Below, in pieces: positions 26,108 to 35,510 of a stretch of DNA of 64,000 nt (positions are counted from its first letter, which is position 1; the number at the start of each line of letters is the position of its first letter). The stretch is taken from the NCBI RefSeq assembly GCF_014649815.1, contig NZ_BMTT01000009.1, positions 62,001-126,000 of the forward strand. Direction: 5' to 3'. Origin of the DNA: Streptomyces mutabilis. GTDB taxonomy: Bacteria > Actinomycetota > Actinomycetes > Streptomycetales > Streptomycetaceae. The notes below the pieces were generated by a model that saw only the letters and a program-made list of their open reading frames with translations, was not told the DNA's origin and ran no database searches. The position numbers and the translations under genes were made by a program.

Positions 26108-27622
26108 TCAGGCGCCGGCCCGCTCCGCCCTGCGCAGCAGCACCGCCGCCACGGCCCCGCCGACCAGCACGGCCACCGCCCCCACCAGCTGACTGCTCTC
26201 CAGTCCGGAGGAGAACGCGTCGATGACCCGCTCCCGCTCCGCCTCCCCTTCCGCCGAGGCCAGCGCGGCCGGCAACGACGCCGCCGCGACCGGCACCAGC
26301 GCCGCGAACCGCGAGTTCAGCACCGCACCCAGCACGGCCACGCCCAGCCCGTTGCCGAACTCCGCGAGCGTCCCGTTGATTCCCGCGCCGACGCCTGCCT
26401 TGGCCGGCGGGATCGAGCTCATGATGGCGTGCGCCATGGCCGGGTTGCCGAGTGCGCACCCCACGCCGATCAGCAGCAGCCCCAGCAGCGTGCCCGCATA
26501 GCCCACTCCGGTCAGGGTGGCGATGGCCACCAGGCCCGCCGACATCAGCACCATGCTCAGCATCACCGCCACCGGCGTACCGAGCTTGGCCAGCCACTTC
26601 GCCGCGATGCCGGAGAAGTTCAGCACCACCACCGTCACGGCCAGCGGCGCGGTCGCCAGCCCCGCCTCCAGCGGGTCGTACCCGAGCACGAACTGCAGGT
26701 GCTGGGTGAGCAGGAACAGCGCGCCGCCCATACCGAAGGTGATCAGCATCAGACCGGCGACCGCGCCCGTGAACCGCTGGTTGCGGAAGAAGGCGAGGTC
26801 GAGCATGGGATACGGGACGCGGCTCTCCCAGTACGCGAAGAGCGCGAGCACGCCCACCGCGACGGCCGCCGTGGCCAGTACGCGGCCCGAGGTCCAGCCG
26901 TGCTCGGGGCCGGAGATGATCGCGTAGACCAGTGCGGTCATGCCGATCGTGGAGAGTACGGCGCCCAGCAGGTCGGGGCGGTCGCCCTGCCGGTTCTTCG
27001 ACTCGGGGACCAGGGTCACCACCGCGGCCAGGCCCAGCGCCACGACCGGCAGGTTGATCAGGAAGATCGCGCCCCACCAGAAGTGGTCCAGCATGAAGCC
27101 GCCGATCAGCGGACCGCAGGCGAAGCCGAGCGCGCTCACCGCGCTCCAGATGCCGATCGCCTTGGCGTGCTCCTCGGGCGCGAAGATCTGCATGACCACG
27201 GCGAGCGTGGTGGTCAGCAGCAGCGCGCCGCCGACGCCCATGCCGGCCCGCGCCGCGATCAGCTGGCCGGTGCTGTCCGCGAGGCCCGCCGCCAGTGAGC
27301 CCAGGCCGAACAGCGCCAGACCCGCGGCCAGCATCTTCTTGCGGCCGTAGCGGTCGGCGGCGCTGCCCGCGGTGAGCAGCAGGCCGGACTGCACCAGTGA
27401 GTAGGCGTTGATCATCCACTGGATGTCGGAGGTGGCCGCCCCCAGCTCGTCGGTGAGCGAGGGGATGGCCACGTTCAGCACGGTGTTGTCGAGCACCACC
27501 GTCAGCTGGGCGAGGCTGATGACACCGAGGATCAGCCAGCGCCGCGGGTGGCCCTGGACGGTGGCGGGCGCGGGCTGGGCCCGGCCCGGTTCCTTTTCCC
27601 GTTCCGGTGAGGACGTCGTCAT
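26108..27622 (-). CDS. DHA2-family MFS drug exporter
   Basis: A 504-residue 14-helix exporter. Helix 1 reads LAQLTVVLDNTVLNVAIPSL, motif A is GSAADRYGRKKML, and motif C lies around SALGFACGPLIGGF. The length is normal for the family. The ATG directly abuts a palindromic operator with no room for a ribosome site, suggesting a leaderless mRNA. The downstream TetR is the probable controller; a hydrophobic drug is the likely substrate class, but nothing in the sequence identifies it. Confidence 0.94.
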   Translation of the reverse strand: MTTSSPEREKEPGRAQPAPATVQGHPRRWLILGVISLAQLTVVLDNTVLNVAIPSLTDELGAATSDIQWMINAYSLVQSGLLLTAGSAADRYGRKKMLAAGLALFGLGSLAAGLADSTGQLIAARAGMGVGGALLLTTTLAVVMQIFAPEEHAKAIGIWSAVSALGFACGPLIGGFMLDHFWWGAIFLINLPVVALGLAAVVTLVPESKNRQGDRPDLLGAVLSTIGMTALVYAIISGPEHGWTSGRVLATAAVAVGVLALFAYWESRVPYPMLDLAFFRNQRFTGAVAGLMLITFGMGGALFLLTQHLQFVLGYDPLEAGLATAPLAVTVVVLNFSGIAAKWLAKLGTPVAVMLSMVLMSAGLVAIATLTGVGYAGTLLGLLLIGVGCALGNPAMAHAIMSSIPPAKAGVGAGINGTLAEFGNGLGVAVLGAVLNSRFAALVPVAAASLPAALASAEGEAERERVIDAFSSGLESSQLVGAVAVLVGGAVAAVLLRRAERAGA

Positions 27623-27660
27623 GCTGTACAGCGTATAAGGGCTCCCATACGCTGTACAGC
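27623..27660. promoter_or_regulatory. Operator/promoter of the DHA2 pump: perfect 14-bp inverted repeat
   Basis: GCTGTACAGCGTAT (27,623-27,636) is the exact reverse complement of ATACGCTGTACAGC (27,647-27,660), and each arm contains the palindrome GCTGTACAGC. On the minus strand TATACG lies 9 bp before the ATG and could be the -10 element, so a repressor bound here would block RNA polymerase. Confidence 0.85.
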
Positions 27661-27676
27661 GTGACTGCCCGGCCTG

Positions 27677-29872
27677 TCAGGCGGTCGGCCGGGTGAGGTC
27701 GTAGAAGGTGGCCGAACCGACCGTCACCTTCGTGAAGTTGGCCTCCACCCAGGACGTGATCCGCGACGACGTACCGGAGTCGCCGCCCGCGCCGCCGCCC
27801 GTCCCGCCGCCGACGAAGTAGTGGATCTCGCCGCCCTCGACGTACTTCTTGAACTGGGCGAGCGTCGGTGACGGGTCCGTGCCGTTGAAGCCGCCGATCG
27901 CCATCACGGGCTCGCCGGTGCTGAGCTGGTAGCTCGCGGCGTTCTGGGCACCGACCGCGGCGGCGACCCAGGTGTAGTCGTCGGCGTCGGTCTCCAGCAG
28001 CTTCTTGGCCTCGGAGCCGACCTGGGCGCCGTTCAGCAGACCCCCCATGCCGCCGCCTCCGCCCATGCCGTCGCCGCCCGTGCCGGTGCCACCCTCGGTC
28101 CGGCCGTCCGGGGCGGTCTGGCCGTTCCGGCCCGGTGCGCCTCCGGGGAAGCCGCCGGTGCCGGGACCGCCCTGGCCCCGACCTTGGCCCTGGCCCTGCC
28201 CTTGACCGGGCGCGGTTCCGCCGCCGGGAAAGGCGCCTCCGCCCGGGTCGCCGCCACCGGGGCCGCCGCCCCGGCCACCACCACCGCCCGGCCCGCCCAT
28301 CATGCTCGCGCCGGACGGGCCGGCCGTGACGATGGAGCCGCTGTGCCCCTCCTGCACGGTGCTCAGCGTGTACGCGGCCGGCGCGGCCAGTGACGCCACG
28401 ACGCCCAGCCCCGCCGCGGCGAGCGCCACCCGCCCGCCCGGCCGCCCGGCGAAGACCAGCCCCAGCGCGGCCACCAGGCCGCCGACGAGGACGAGCCACT
28501 TCAGCCAGGGCAGGTAGTCGGGCGTGCGGTTGAGCAGCACGTAACCCCAGGCCGCGGTCGCCGTGACGGCGGCGGCGAGGGCGAGCGACGCCCAGACCCG
28601 CTCGCGCCGCTCCCACAGCGCGGTCGCGCCCATGCCGACCACGACGGCGAGGTACGGCGCGAGGGCCACCGTGTAGTACTGGTGGAAGATGCCCGCCATG
28701 TAACTGAAGACGGCCATGGTCATCAGCAGCGAGCCGCCCCAGACCAGGAGGGACGCGCGGGCGGCGTCGGTGCGGCCGCCGCGGCGCAGGGCGACGAGCC
28801 CCGCGACCAACAGGACCAGGGCCGCCGGGAGCAGCCAAGAGATCTGGCCGCCGATCTCGGAATTGAACATCCGGTCCCAGCCGGTCTCGCCCCACTGTCC
28901 GCCGCTCCCGCCGCCGGGGCCACCGCCGCCGCCGACGCTGCCGGTCTCCTCGCCGTTGAGCCGGCCCAGGCCGTTGTAGCCGAAGGTCAGCTCCAAAAAG
29001 CTGTTGTTCTGCGAGCCGCCGATGTACGGGCGGGACGACGCCGGCCACAGCTCCACGGCCGCGACCCACCAGCCGCCGGAGACGACGAGGGCGAGGGTGG
29101 CGAGCGCGAGCTGCCCGAGCCGCTTCCTCGGCCGCACCGGCGCGCAGACGCCGTAGACCAGGGCGAGGGCCGGCAGGATCAGGAACGCCTGGAGGGTCTT
29201 GGCCAGGAAGGCGAACCCGATCGCGACGCCCGCCCACACCAGCCACTTGGTCCGGCCGTCCTCCAGCGCGCGGACGACCAGGTAGCAGGCCACGGACATC
29301 AGCAGCGCGAGCAGCGCGTCCGGGTTGTTGAACCGGAACATCAGCGCGGCGACGGGCGTCAGGGCCAGCACCGCACCGGCGAGCAGCCCGGCCGCCGGGC
29401 CGAACCGGCGGCGCACGGCCGCGTACACGACGGCGACCGTCGCGACGCCCATCAGCACCTCGGGGACGAGGATCGACCAGGAGCTGAGCCCGAAGATCCG
29501 CACCGCGAGCGCCATCGGCCACAGGGCGGCCGGGGGCTTGTCGACGGTGATGGCGTTGGCCGCGTCGAGCGAGCCGAAGAAGAACGCCTTCCAGGACTGG
29601 CTGCCCGCCTGCACGGCCGCCGAGTAGAAGGAGTTGGCGTAGCCGGAGGCGCTCAGGTCGCAGAGGTACAGCAGGGCCGTGGCGAGCAACAGGCCGAGGA
29701 AGGCCGGGCGTGCCCAGCGGGGGTCATCGGGCCGGCCGCGCCACAGGGTGCGCACCAGTGCGCGTGGTCGGGACCGTGCGGGTCCGGGGGGCGCCGTGGG
29801 CGGGGGCCCCCCGTTCTCGTCCCGGGGGCGGGTGTCCCCCGCGTGCGTCGCCGGTTCGCGGTGCGTCGTCAT
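27677..29872 (-). CDS. GT39-type membrane glycosyltransferase
   Basis: A 731-residue ArnT/PMT-like enzyme. About eleven membrane helices span residues 50-520; the first loop carries NAITVDKPPAALWPMA, where the acidic residue before KPP is the family catalytic site. A Gly-rich insert breaks a loop, and a very Gly/Gln-rich extracytoplasmic linker (with PGQGQGQGQGRGQGG) leads to a C-terminal domain ending ATFYDLTRPTA. Such proteins transfer sugars from polyprenyl-phosphate donors outside the membrane. The start overlaps the GT2-GtrA stop by 4 bp; that neighbour likely makes the lipid-linked donor. Confidence 0.92.
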   Translation of the reverse strand: MTTHREPATHAGDTRPRDENGGPPPTAPPGPARSRPRALVRTLWRGRPDDPRWARPAFLGLLLATALLYLCDLSASGYANSFYSAAVQAGSQSWKAFFFGSLDAANAITVDKPPAALWPMALAVRIFGLSSWSILVPEVLMGVATVAVVYAAVRRRFGPAAGLLAGAVLALTPVAALMFRFNNPDALLALLMSVACYLVVRALEDGRTKWLVWAGVAIGFAFLAKTLQAFLILPALALVYGVCAPVRPRKRLGQLALATLALVVSGGWWVAAVELWPASSRPYIGGSQNNSFLELTFGYNGLGRLNGEETGSVGGGGGPGGGSGGQWGETGWDRMFNSEIGGQISWLLPAALVLLVAGLVALRRGGRTDAARASLLVWGGSLLMTMAVFSYMAGIFHQYYTVALAPYLAVVVGMGATALWERRERVWASLALAAAVTATAAWGYVLLNRTPDYLPWLKWLVLVGGLVAALGLVFAGRPGGRVALAAAGLGVVASLAAPAAYTLSTVQEGHSGSIVTAGPSGASMMGGPGGGGGRGGGPGGGDPGGGAFPGGGTAPGQGQGQGQGRGQGGPGTGGFPGGAPGRNGQTAPDGRTEGGTGTGGDGMGGGGGMGGLLNGAQVGSEAKKLLETDADDYTWVAAAVGAQNAASYQLSTGEPVMAIGGFNGTDPSPTLAQFKKYVEGGEIHYFVGGGTGGGAGGDSGTSSRITSWVEANFTKVTVGSATFYDLTRPTA

Positions 29873-31230
29873 CGGCCGTCCCTCGGGTCGGTTTGGGCTT
29901 CGCGCACGGACCGCAGCGGCACGGTCGCGCCGCCCCGGGTGCGGTACGGGTCCGGGTGCCGGGGTTCCGCCGGGAGCGGCTCCGTCGCGGGCGCCGGGTC
30001 CGGGAACACCCAGGCCCGGAAGAGCAGGAAACGCAGCACGGTGGCGGCGAGGTTGGCGGCGATCAGCACCGCCAGCTCCGTGGAGTGGCCGGGGTCGACG
30101 GTCGCCGCGTTCAGGGCGGCGAGCGAACCGCCGGTCAGCACGAGACCGATGCCGAAGACCACCAGTCCCTGCGCCTGGTGCCGCACGGCACCTCCCCGCC
30201 CCCGCACGCCGAAGGTCAGCCGCCGGTTGGCGGCGGTGTTGGCGACCGCCGAGACCAGCAGCGCGAGCGCGTTGGCGACCTGCGAACCGGTGAAGCCCCG
30301 GAAGGCGCTGTAGAGCAGCAGGTAGAAGAGGGTGGACAGGGCGCCGACGGCACAGAAGCCGACGAGCTGCCGGGCCAGGCCCTGCGGTACGCCGGTCAGC
30401 TCCCGGTCGCGCGGGTCGTCGCCGAACGGCCGGGCCAGCCGGTCCAGTGGCAGGGAACCGGTGGCCAGGGCCTTGCCGACCCGCCACACGCCCTTGAGGT
30501 CCTCGGTCGCCGTCCGCACGATGTGCACGGTCGAGTCGGGGTCGTCGACCCAGTCGACCGGCACCTCGTGGATGCGGCAGCCGGCCCGCTCGGCGAGCAC
30601 CAGCATCTCGGTGTCGAAGAACCAGCCGGTGTCCTCCACCAGCGGCAGCAGCACCTGGGCCACGTCCCGGCGGATCGCCTTGAAGCCGCACTGGGCGTCG
30701 GAGAAGCGGGCCTGGAGGGAGCCGCGCAGGATGAGGTTGTAGGAGCGGGAGATGAACTCCCGCTTGGCGCCGCGCACCACGCGGGAGCTGCGGGCGAGGC
30801 GGGAGCCGATCGCCAGGTCCGAGTGGCCGGAGATCAGCGGCGCCACCAGCGGCAGCAGCGCGTTGAGGTCGGTGGACAGGTCGACGTCCATGTAGGCGAG
30901 GACCGGGGCGTCGGAGGCCGACCAGACGGTGCGCAGGGCCCGGCCCCGCCCCTTCTGCTCCAGTCGGTGGGACGTGACCTCGGGCAGCTCCGCCGCCAGC
31001 CGGGCGGCGACGTGGGGCGTGGCGTCGGTGGAGGCGTTGTCCGCGACCGTGATGCGGAACCCGTACGGGAAGGTCCGCGTGAGGTGGTCGTGGAGCCTCA
31101 GGACGCACGGCCTGAGGTCCTTCTCCTCGTTGTAGACGGGGATCACTACGTCCAGGACAGGCGTACCGGCTCCTGCGGCCGGGAGATGCTCCCGCGCCGG
31201 CAGGGAGCCGGGAGAAGAGTCGGTTCGCAT
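29869..31230 (-). CDS. GT2 polyprenyl-phosphate glycosyltransferase fused to GtrA-like membrane domain
   Basis: A 453-residue fusion. The N-terminal GT2 domain (about 25-265) has VLDVVIPVYNEEKDLRPC, the DxD-type MDVDLSTDLN, GSRLARSSRVVRG and AQCGFKAIRRDV, as in dolichol-phosphate-mannose synthases. The C-terminal GtrA domain (about 295-415) has four helices (LVGFCAVGALSTLFYLLLYS onwards). It would load a sugar onto polyprenyl phosphate and help flip it, feeding the GT39 enzyme encoded next. The HK gene ends 14 bp upstream. Confidence 0.93.
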   Translation of the reverse strand: MRTDSSPGSLPAREHLPAAGAGTPVLDVVIPVYNEEKDLRPCVLRLHDHLTRTFPYGFRITVADNASTDATPHVAARLAAELPEVTSHRLEQKGRGRALRTVWSASDAPVLAYMDVDLSTDLNALLPLVAPLISGHSDLAIGSRLARSSRVVRGAKREFISRSYNLILRGSLQARFSDAQCGFKAIRRDVAQVLLPLVEDTGWFFDTEMLVLAERAGCRIHEVPVDWVDDPDSTVHIVRTATEDLKGVWRVGKALATGSLPLDRLARPFGDDPRDRELTGVPQGLARQLVGFCAVGALSTLFYLLLYSAFRGFTGSQVANALALLVSAVANTAANRRLTFGVRGRGGAVRHQAQGLVVFGIGLVLTGGSLAALNAATVDPGHSTELAVLIAANLAATVLRFLLFRAWVFPDPAPATEPLPAEPRHPDPYRTRGGATVPLRSVREAQTDPRDGR

Positions 31231-31244
31231 GGGACCGACCCTTC

Positions 31245-32772
31245 TCAACTCCCCTGTCGCACCCGTGTGGTGACGCTGTGCTGTGCCTGTGAGTGCCCGG
31301 GCGGGCTCTCCTGGACGGGCAGGTGCAGGGTGAAGACCGTCCGTCCGGGCACGCTGTCGACGGTCACGGCTCCACCGTGCGCGGTCGCCACGGCCTGCAC
31401 GATGGCGAGCCCGAGGCCCGTCGAACCGGTGGCGCGGGACCGCGCCGAGTCGCCGCGCGCGAACCGTTCGAAGACGTGCGGCAGCAACTCGGGCGGGACG
31501 CCCTGCCCGTTGTCCTCCACGTCCACGCACAACCACGCCCCGTTGCGGCGGACGCGCGCCGTGACGGTGGAGCCGGGCGGGGTGTGGTTGCGGGCGTTGG
31601 CCAGCAGGTTGACCAGCACCTGCTGGAGCCGGGCGGCGTCCGCCGAGACGATCGCCGGTTCGTCGGGCAGGTCGAGGCGCCAGTTGTGGTCGAGCCCGGC
31701 CGCGCGGGCGTCGCTTACGGTGTCCACGACGAGCGGTACGAGGTCGGTCTGCGCGAACTGCAGCGGCCGTCCGGCGTCCAGGCGAGCGAGCAGGAGCAGG
31801 TCCTCGACCAGCAGGGTCATCCGCCCGGCCTCGGACTCGATGCGGCCCAGCGCGTGCCGGGTGTCGGGGCCGACCCGTTCCCGGCCCCTGCGGGTGAGTT
31901 CGGCGTACCCGCGGATGGAGGCGAGCGGCGTGCGCAGTTCGTGGCTGGCGTCGGCGACGAACTGCCGAACCCGGGTCTCGCTCTCCTGACGGGCGTGCAG
32001 CGCCCCGTGCACGTGGTTGAGCATCCGGTTGAGCGCCGAGCCGACCCGGCCGACCTCGGTGTGCGGGTCGCACTCCGACTCCGGGACGCGTTCGTCCAGG
32101 TTCACCTCGCCCGCGTGCAGGGGGAGTTCGGAGACGCGGGTGGCGGTGGCGGCGACCTTGCGCAGGGGGCGGGTGGCGACGCCGACGATGACGGCCCCGG
32201 CGAGGCCGGCGGCGACGAGGCCGGCGGCGGTGACGCTGGCCTCGACGATGATCAGGGTGCCGATGGTGCCGGTGACCTCGGAGGTCGGTACGGCGGCGTA
32301 GTAGCCGTCCTTGTACTGCACGCGGTAGTCGCCGAGGTCGCCGATCTCGACGGTGTGCGTGCCCCCGTCCCGGGGGGGCGGTGGCCAGCGCGGCGCGTTC
32401 CGCCTCGGTGAGGGCGACCGGCGTGGTGCCGCTGAAGTTGGTGCTGTCGTCGTCCTGTATGCCGTACTTGGCGTCGACGACGGTGCCGTCCCGCACCTCG
32501 GCGACGATCGTGCCGCGCGACTGCGGCCCGCGGGTGACGAACTCGTCGAGGTCCATCCGCTGCGGGCCCCCGCCGCCCGGCCCGCCCGGCGGCCCGAAGC
32601 CGGACACCCGCATCGCGACCTCGTGCACCTGCCCGTCCAACTGCTCGTACAGGTGCGACCGCAGCGCCACCGTCGTCACCGTGCCGATCACCGCGCACAC
32701 CACCGCGATCAGGGCCACGGACGCGACGACGAGCCGCGTCCGCAGGGTCCGCGGCCGTCGCCGTCCGCTCAC
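31245..32772 (-). pseudogene. HAMP sensor histidine kinase interrupted by a +1 frameshift at a G7 run
   Basis: From the GTG at 32,772 the frame gives a transmembrane helix (LRTRLVVASVALIAVVCAVI) and an extracellular sensor region to ERAALATAPPGRG. The frame then changes at the G7 run (32,372-32,378; C7 in the coding strand). The kinase continues in another frame with GDYRVQYKDGYYAAVP, a second helix, HAMP, the H box VADASHELRTPLASIRGYAE, the N box LVNLLANARNHT and G boxes (VEDNGQGVP, GSTGLGLAIVQ). Total length is 1,528 nt, one base too many; removing one C restores TAPRDGGTHTVEIGDLGDYR. It may be a real inactivating mutation, a slippery site, or a sequencing error. Overlaps the regulator gene by 4 bp. 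Confidence 0.88.
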
Positions 32773-33506
32773 GCCGCGGGCTTGATCAGGTAGCCGGCGC
32801 CCCGCCGGGTGTGGATCATCGGCTCGCGTCCGGCGTCGATCTTCCGGCGCAGGTAGGAGATGTACAGCTCGACGACGTTCGCCTGCCCGCCGAAGTCGTA
32901 CGACCACACGCGGTCCAGGATCTGCGCCTTGCTCAGCACGCGGCGCGGATTGCGCATCAGGAACCGCAGCAGCTCGAACTCGGTGGCGGTGAGGTGGATG
33001 CCGTCGCCGCCGCGCGTGACCTCGTGGCTGTCCTCGTCGAGGGTGAGGTCGCCCACGACCAGGACGGAGTCGGAGCGCCGGTCGGCGGCGCCGGAGCGGC
33101 GGATCAGTCCGCGCAGCCGGGCGACGACCTCCTCCAGGCTGAAGGGCTTGGTGACGTAGTCGTCCCCGCCGGCGGTCAGCCCGGCGATGCGGTCCTCGAC
33201 CGCGTCCTTGGCGGTCAGGAACAGCACCGGCACGTCCGGCAGGTCGCGGCGCAGCCGCCCCAGCGCGCTCAGCCCGTCCATGTCCGGCAGCATCATGTCC
33301 AGTACGACGGCGTCGGGCCGGAACTCGCGGGCGGCCTGGACGGCGCCGTGCCCGTCCCCGGCGCTGCGGATCTGCCAGCCCTCGTAGCGCAGGGCCATGG
33401 ACAGCAGCTCGGTGATGGACAGCTCGTCGTCCACTACAAGCACCCGGACGGGGCTCCCGTCCGGCCTCAGCAGTTCGGTGCGCCCCTGGGGCGAGGTCGT
33501 GGTCAT
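32769..33506 (-). CDS. OmpR-family response regulator
   Basis: A 245-residue regulator. The receiver has VRVLVVDDELSITELLSMAL, the phospho-acceptor Asp70 in DAVVLDMMLPDMDG and Lys in FLTAKD. The winged-helix C-terminus has LTATEFELLRFLMRNPRRVL and VVELYISYLRRKIDAG, then HTRRGAGYLIKP. I chose the ATG at 33,506 (MTTTSPQGRTELL); two in-frame starts lie further upstream. It heads an operon with the sensor kinase (4-bp overlap) and the GT2-GtrA and GT39 genes, so it may control lipid-linked glycosylation of the envelope. That is inferred from position. Confidence 0.94.
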   Translation of the reverse strand: MTTTSPQGRTELLRPDGSPVRVLVVDDELSITELLSMALRYEGWQIRSAGDGHGAVQAAREFRPDAVVLDMMLPDMDGLSALGRLRRDLPDVPVLFLTAKDAVEDRIAGLTAGGDDYVTKPFSLEEVVARLRGLIRRSGAADRRSDSVLVVGDLTLDEDSHEVTRGGDGIHLTATEFELLRFLMRNPRRVLSKAQILDRVWSYDFGGQANVVELYISYLRRKIDAGREPMIHTRRGAGYLIKPAA

Positions 33507-33609
33507 ACCGGACACCATGTCGGGGCGCTCTGAGAGCACCCTTTCGCCGAGCTGTGATTTTCCTGAGAAACGCACAGGAGTCCCTCAGGGACCGTTCGGA
33601 CGGTCGCCG

Positions 33610-34500
33610 TCAGCGCGTCGGCAGCCCGAACAGCCGCGCCCCGTTGTCGTGGCACACGCTTCGCAGCCACGCGTCGCCGAGCTCCAGGCGTTCCAGCGCA
33701 CGCAGCTGGTGCAGGTACGGGTAGGGGATGTTGGGGAAGTCCGAACCGAGGAGGATGCGGTCGCCCAGACCGGTCAGCCGTGGCAGCGCCCGCCGGGGGA
33801 AGGGGGCGAGCCGCTCGCTGAAGTCGGTGAACGCCATCGTCGTGTCCAGCCGCACCTCCGCGTAGCGCTCGGCGAGGTCCAGGAAGTCCTCGTACTCGGG
33901 CATCCCCATGTGGGCGGCGACCAGCCGCAGCCGGGGATGGCGGGCCAGCACACGTGCGATCGGCTCGGGCCCGGTGTGCTTGCCGGGCGCCGGCCCGGAC
34001 CCGCAGTGGATCACGACCGGCACCCCCGCCTCGGCGAGCAGCCCCCACGCGCCGTCGAGCAGCTCGTCGGCCGGGTCGTACGCCCCGACCTGGACGTGTG
34101 CCTTGAAGACCCGTGCCCCCGCCTCGACCGCCTCACGGACGTACGCCTCCACTCCCGGCTCCGGGAAGAGAGTGGAGGTGTGCAGGCAGTCGGGGGTCCG
34201 ACGGGCGAATTCCACCGCCCAGCCGTTCAGCCACCGGGCCATGCCCGCCTTGTGCGGGTACAGCATGGCGGTGAAGGCCCGTACGCCGAACTCCCGCAAC
34301 AGTGCCGTGCGCTGCTCCTCCGCCTTGCGGTAGGTGATCGGCCACTCGACGCCGCCGGTCAGCGGCCCGAGGGAGTCGAAGTAGCCCCACACCTTGCGCA
34401 GCACGCGCTCGGGCATGAAGTGCGTGTGCACGTCGACCAGTCCGGGCAGCCCGAGCGCCTCCCGGAACCGGCGGACCTGTTCGGCCTCGTGATCACTCAT
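33610..34500 (-). CDS. Amidohydrolase-2 family metal-dependent hydrolase
   Basis: A 296-residue TIM-barrel hydrolase. Metal-ligand motifs are visible: LVDVHTHFMPERVL near the N-terminus (HxH), VPVVIHCGSGPAPGKHTG, LVAAHMGMPEYEDFLDLAE and the C-terminal Asp in ILLGSDFPNIPYP. This group includes decarboxylases and lactonases acting on carboxylated substrates; the exact reaction cannot be told. It is followed by the two-component operon but has its own 100-bp gap. Confidence 0.9.
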   Translation of the reverse strand: MSDHEAEQVRRFREALGLPGLVDVHTHFMPERVLRKVWGYFDSLGPLTGGVEWPITYRKAEEQRTALLREFGVRAFTAMLYPHKAGMARWLNGWAVEFARRTPDCLHTSTLFPEPGVEAYVREAVEAGARVFKAHVQVGAYDPADELLDGAWGLLAEAGVPVVIHCGSGPAPGKHTGPEPIARVLARHPRLRLVAAHMGMPEYEDFLDLAERYAEVRLDTTMAFTDFSERLAPFPRRALPRLTGLGDRILLGSDFPNIPYPYLHQLRALERLELGDAWLRSVCHDNGARLFGLPTR

Positions 34501-34540
34501 GCGGCCACGATCGCGCCCGGCGCACCCCGGGAACAAGGGG

Positions 34541-35455
34541 TCAGAACAGACCGTCCTGCACTCCGGCGGCCCCCTCGAACGCCCGCAAGGGAACGGCGCA
34601 CGGCTCACCCTCGGCCGACACCAGATCCCACCCGGTCATCAGCCGCGTGTCGAGCACGACCACCCCCCGCTCCGTCGCCAGATGCAGGTCGGGACCGGCG
34701 ACCGCCACCAGCTCACCCCCGACCGCGCCGCCCGCCACCAGCTCGGTCACCTCCCCCACGGCGACCGGACCACCGTCCTCACCCCCTTCCAGCCCGAACA
34801 CCCCCGCGTGGTCCGCGCCACGGAACGGAGCCGGCGTCAACGACTCCGGCCAGCCGCCGAGCGCCACCGCCCGCGCGTGCAGCTCCGTGATCTCGGCCGC
34901 CCGCTCCCGCACCGACCCGGGCAGCCCGGCCCGTACCGCACGCTTCTGCGCGTAGGGAACGCGGTCGGGCACCCCCAGCGCGGCCCGCAGCAGCTCCTCC
35001 GTCCGCCGAGCGGCCATCAGGGGCCCGTGGCCCAGCCAGCTGAAGCAGACGGCGCCCTGCTCCAGCAGCCGGGCGGCCCCCCGCTCGTACGCGGTGATCC
35101 CGACCTTGACGAGGCCCGGCCCGAACCACGCCAGGTAGACCCGGTACGGCCGCGGATCGTCCGCGATCGTGTCGGCGGCCACGGAGTGCGCCCGGTCCAG
35201 CCGCGCGCACTCCTCGCACCGCGCCCCCGTGCTGCGCCCCGACACGCCGGCCCGCGCCGGGCACGCGTGCCTCCGTGCCCCCACGCATGTCCGCACGCCT
35301 CCCTCGGCGACCCCGAAGGCCACCCTCCTGCCCCGGACCAGCGCACTGCGCCGGCCCCCGACCCACGTCAGCACGGGACCGTCCGCAGCCCACCGCAGCC
35401 CCGAGCACCTCCATGCCTGTGCCACCCCGCCGAGGGTAGAGGGCGCCACTGACAA
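34541..35455 (-). CDS. DUF2797 family protein
   Basis: The 304-residue protein has a probable zinc knuckle (HACPARAG ... GARCEECARLD), followed by YRVYLAWFGPGLVKVGITAY. That segment resembles the GIY-YIG-like beta strand of DUF2797, and RRTEELLRAALGVPDRVPYA follows. The C-terminal part is beta-rich. Family function is unknown; a nuclease-like fold is only suggested by the second motif. The GTG start may be too far upstream. It diverges from the HxlR regulator across 62 bp that hold a perfect 18-bp inverted repeat. Confidence 0.82.
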   Translation of the reverse strand: MSVAPSTLGGVAQAWRCSGLRWAADGPVLTWVGGRRSALVRGRRVAFGVAEGGVRTCVGARRHACPARAGVSGRSTGARCEECARLDRAHSVAADTIADDPRPYRVYLAWFGPGLVKVGITAYERGAARLLEQGAVCFSWLGHGPLMAARRTEELLRAALGVPDRVPYAQKRAVRAGLPGSVRERAAEITELHARAVALGGWPESLTPAPFRGADHAGVFGLEGGEDGGPVAVGEVTELVAGGAVGGELVAVAGPDLHLATERGVVVLDTRLMTGWDLVSAEGEPCAVPLRAFEGAAGVQDGLF

Positions 35456-35469
35456 CGCCCGCCGACGAC

Positions 35470-35510
35470 GTCGAGGCGGGCACTGTCCAGAAGACAGTGC
35501 CCGCCTCGAC
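35470..35510. promoter_or_regulatory. Perfect 18-bp inverted repeat upstream of hxlR
   Basis: GTCGAGGCGGGCACTGTC is exactly reversed and complemented after a 5-nt spacer (CAGAA). It fills most of the divergent intergenic region, 7 bp before the regulator ATG. The inner ACTGTC/GACAGT resembles a dyad operator; the mRNA would also form a very stable hairpin. Confidence 0.85.

Noticed and set aside
27677..31108. A single 1,143-codon frame that would fuse GT39 with upstream sequence
   Set aside because: The part upstream of 29,872 is an out-of-frame reading of the GT2-GtrA gene; the GT39 start with 4-bp overlap is well supported.
29869..32907. A 1,012-codon frame joining the kinase N-terminus to GT2-GtrA
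   Set aside because: This is not a real fusion: it arises because the kinase frameshift puts the sensor half in the frame of the next gene.
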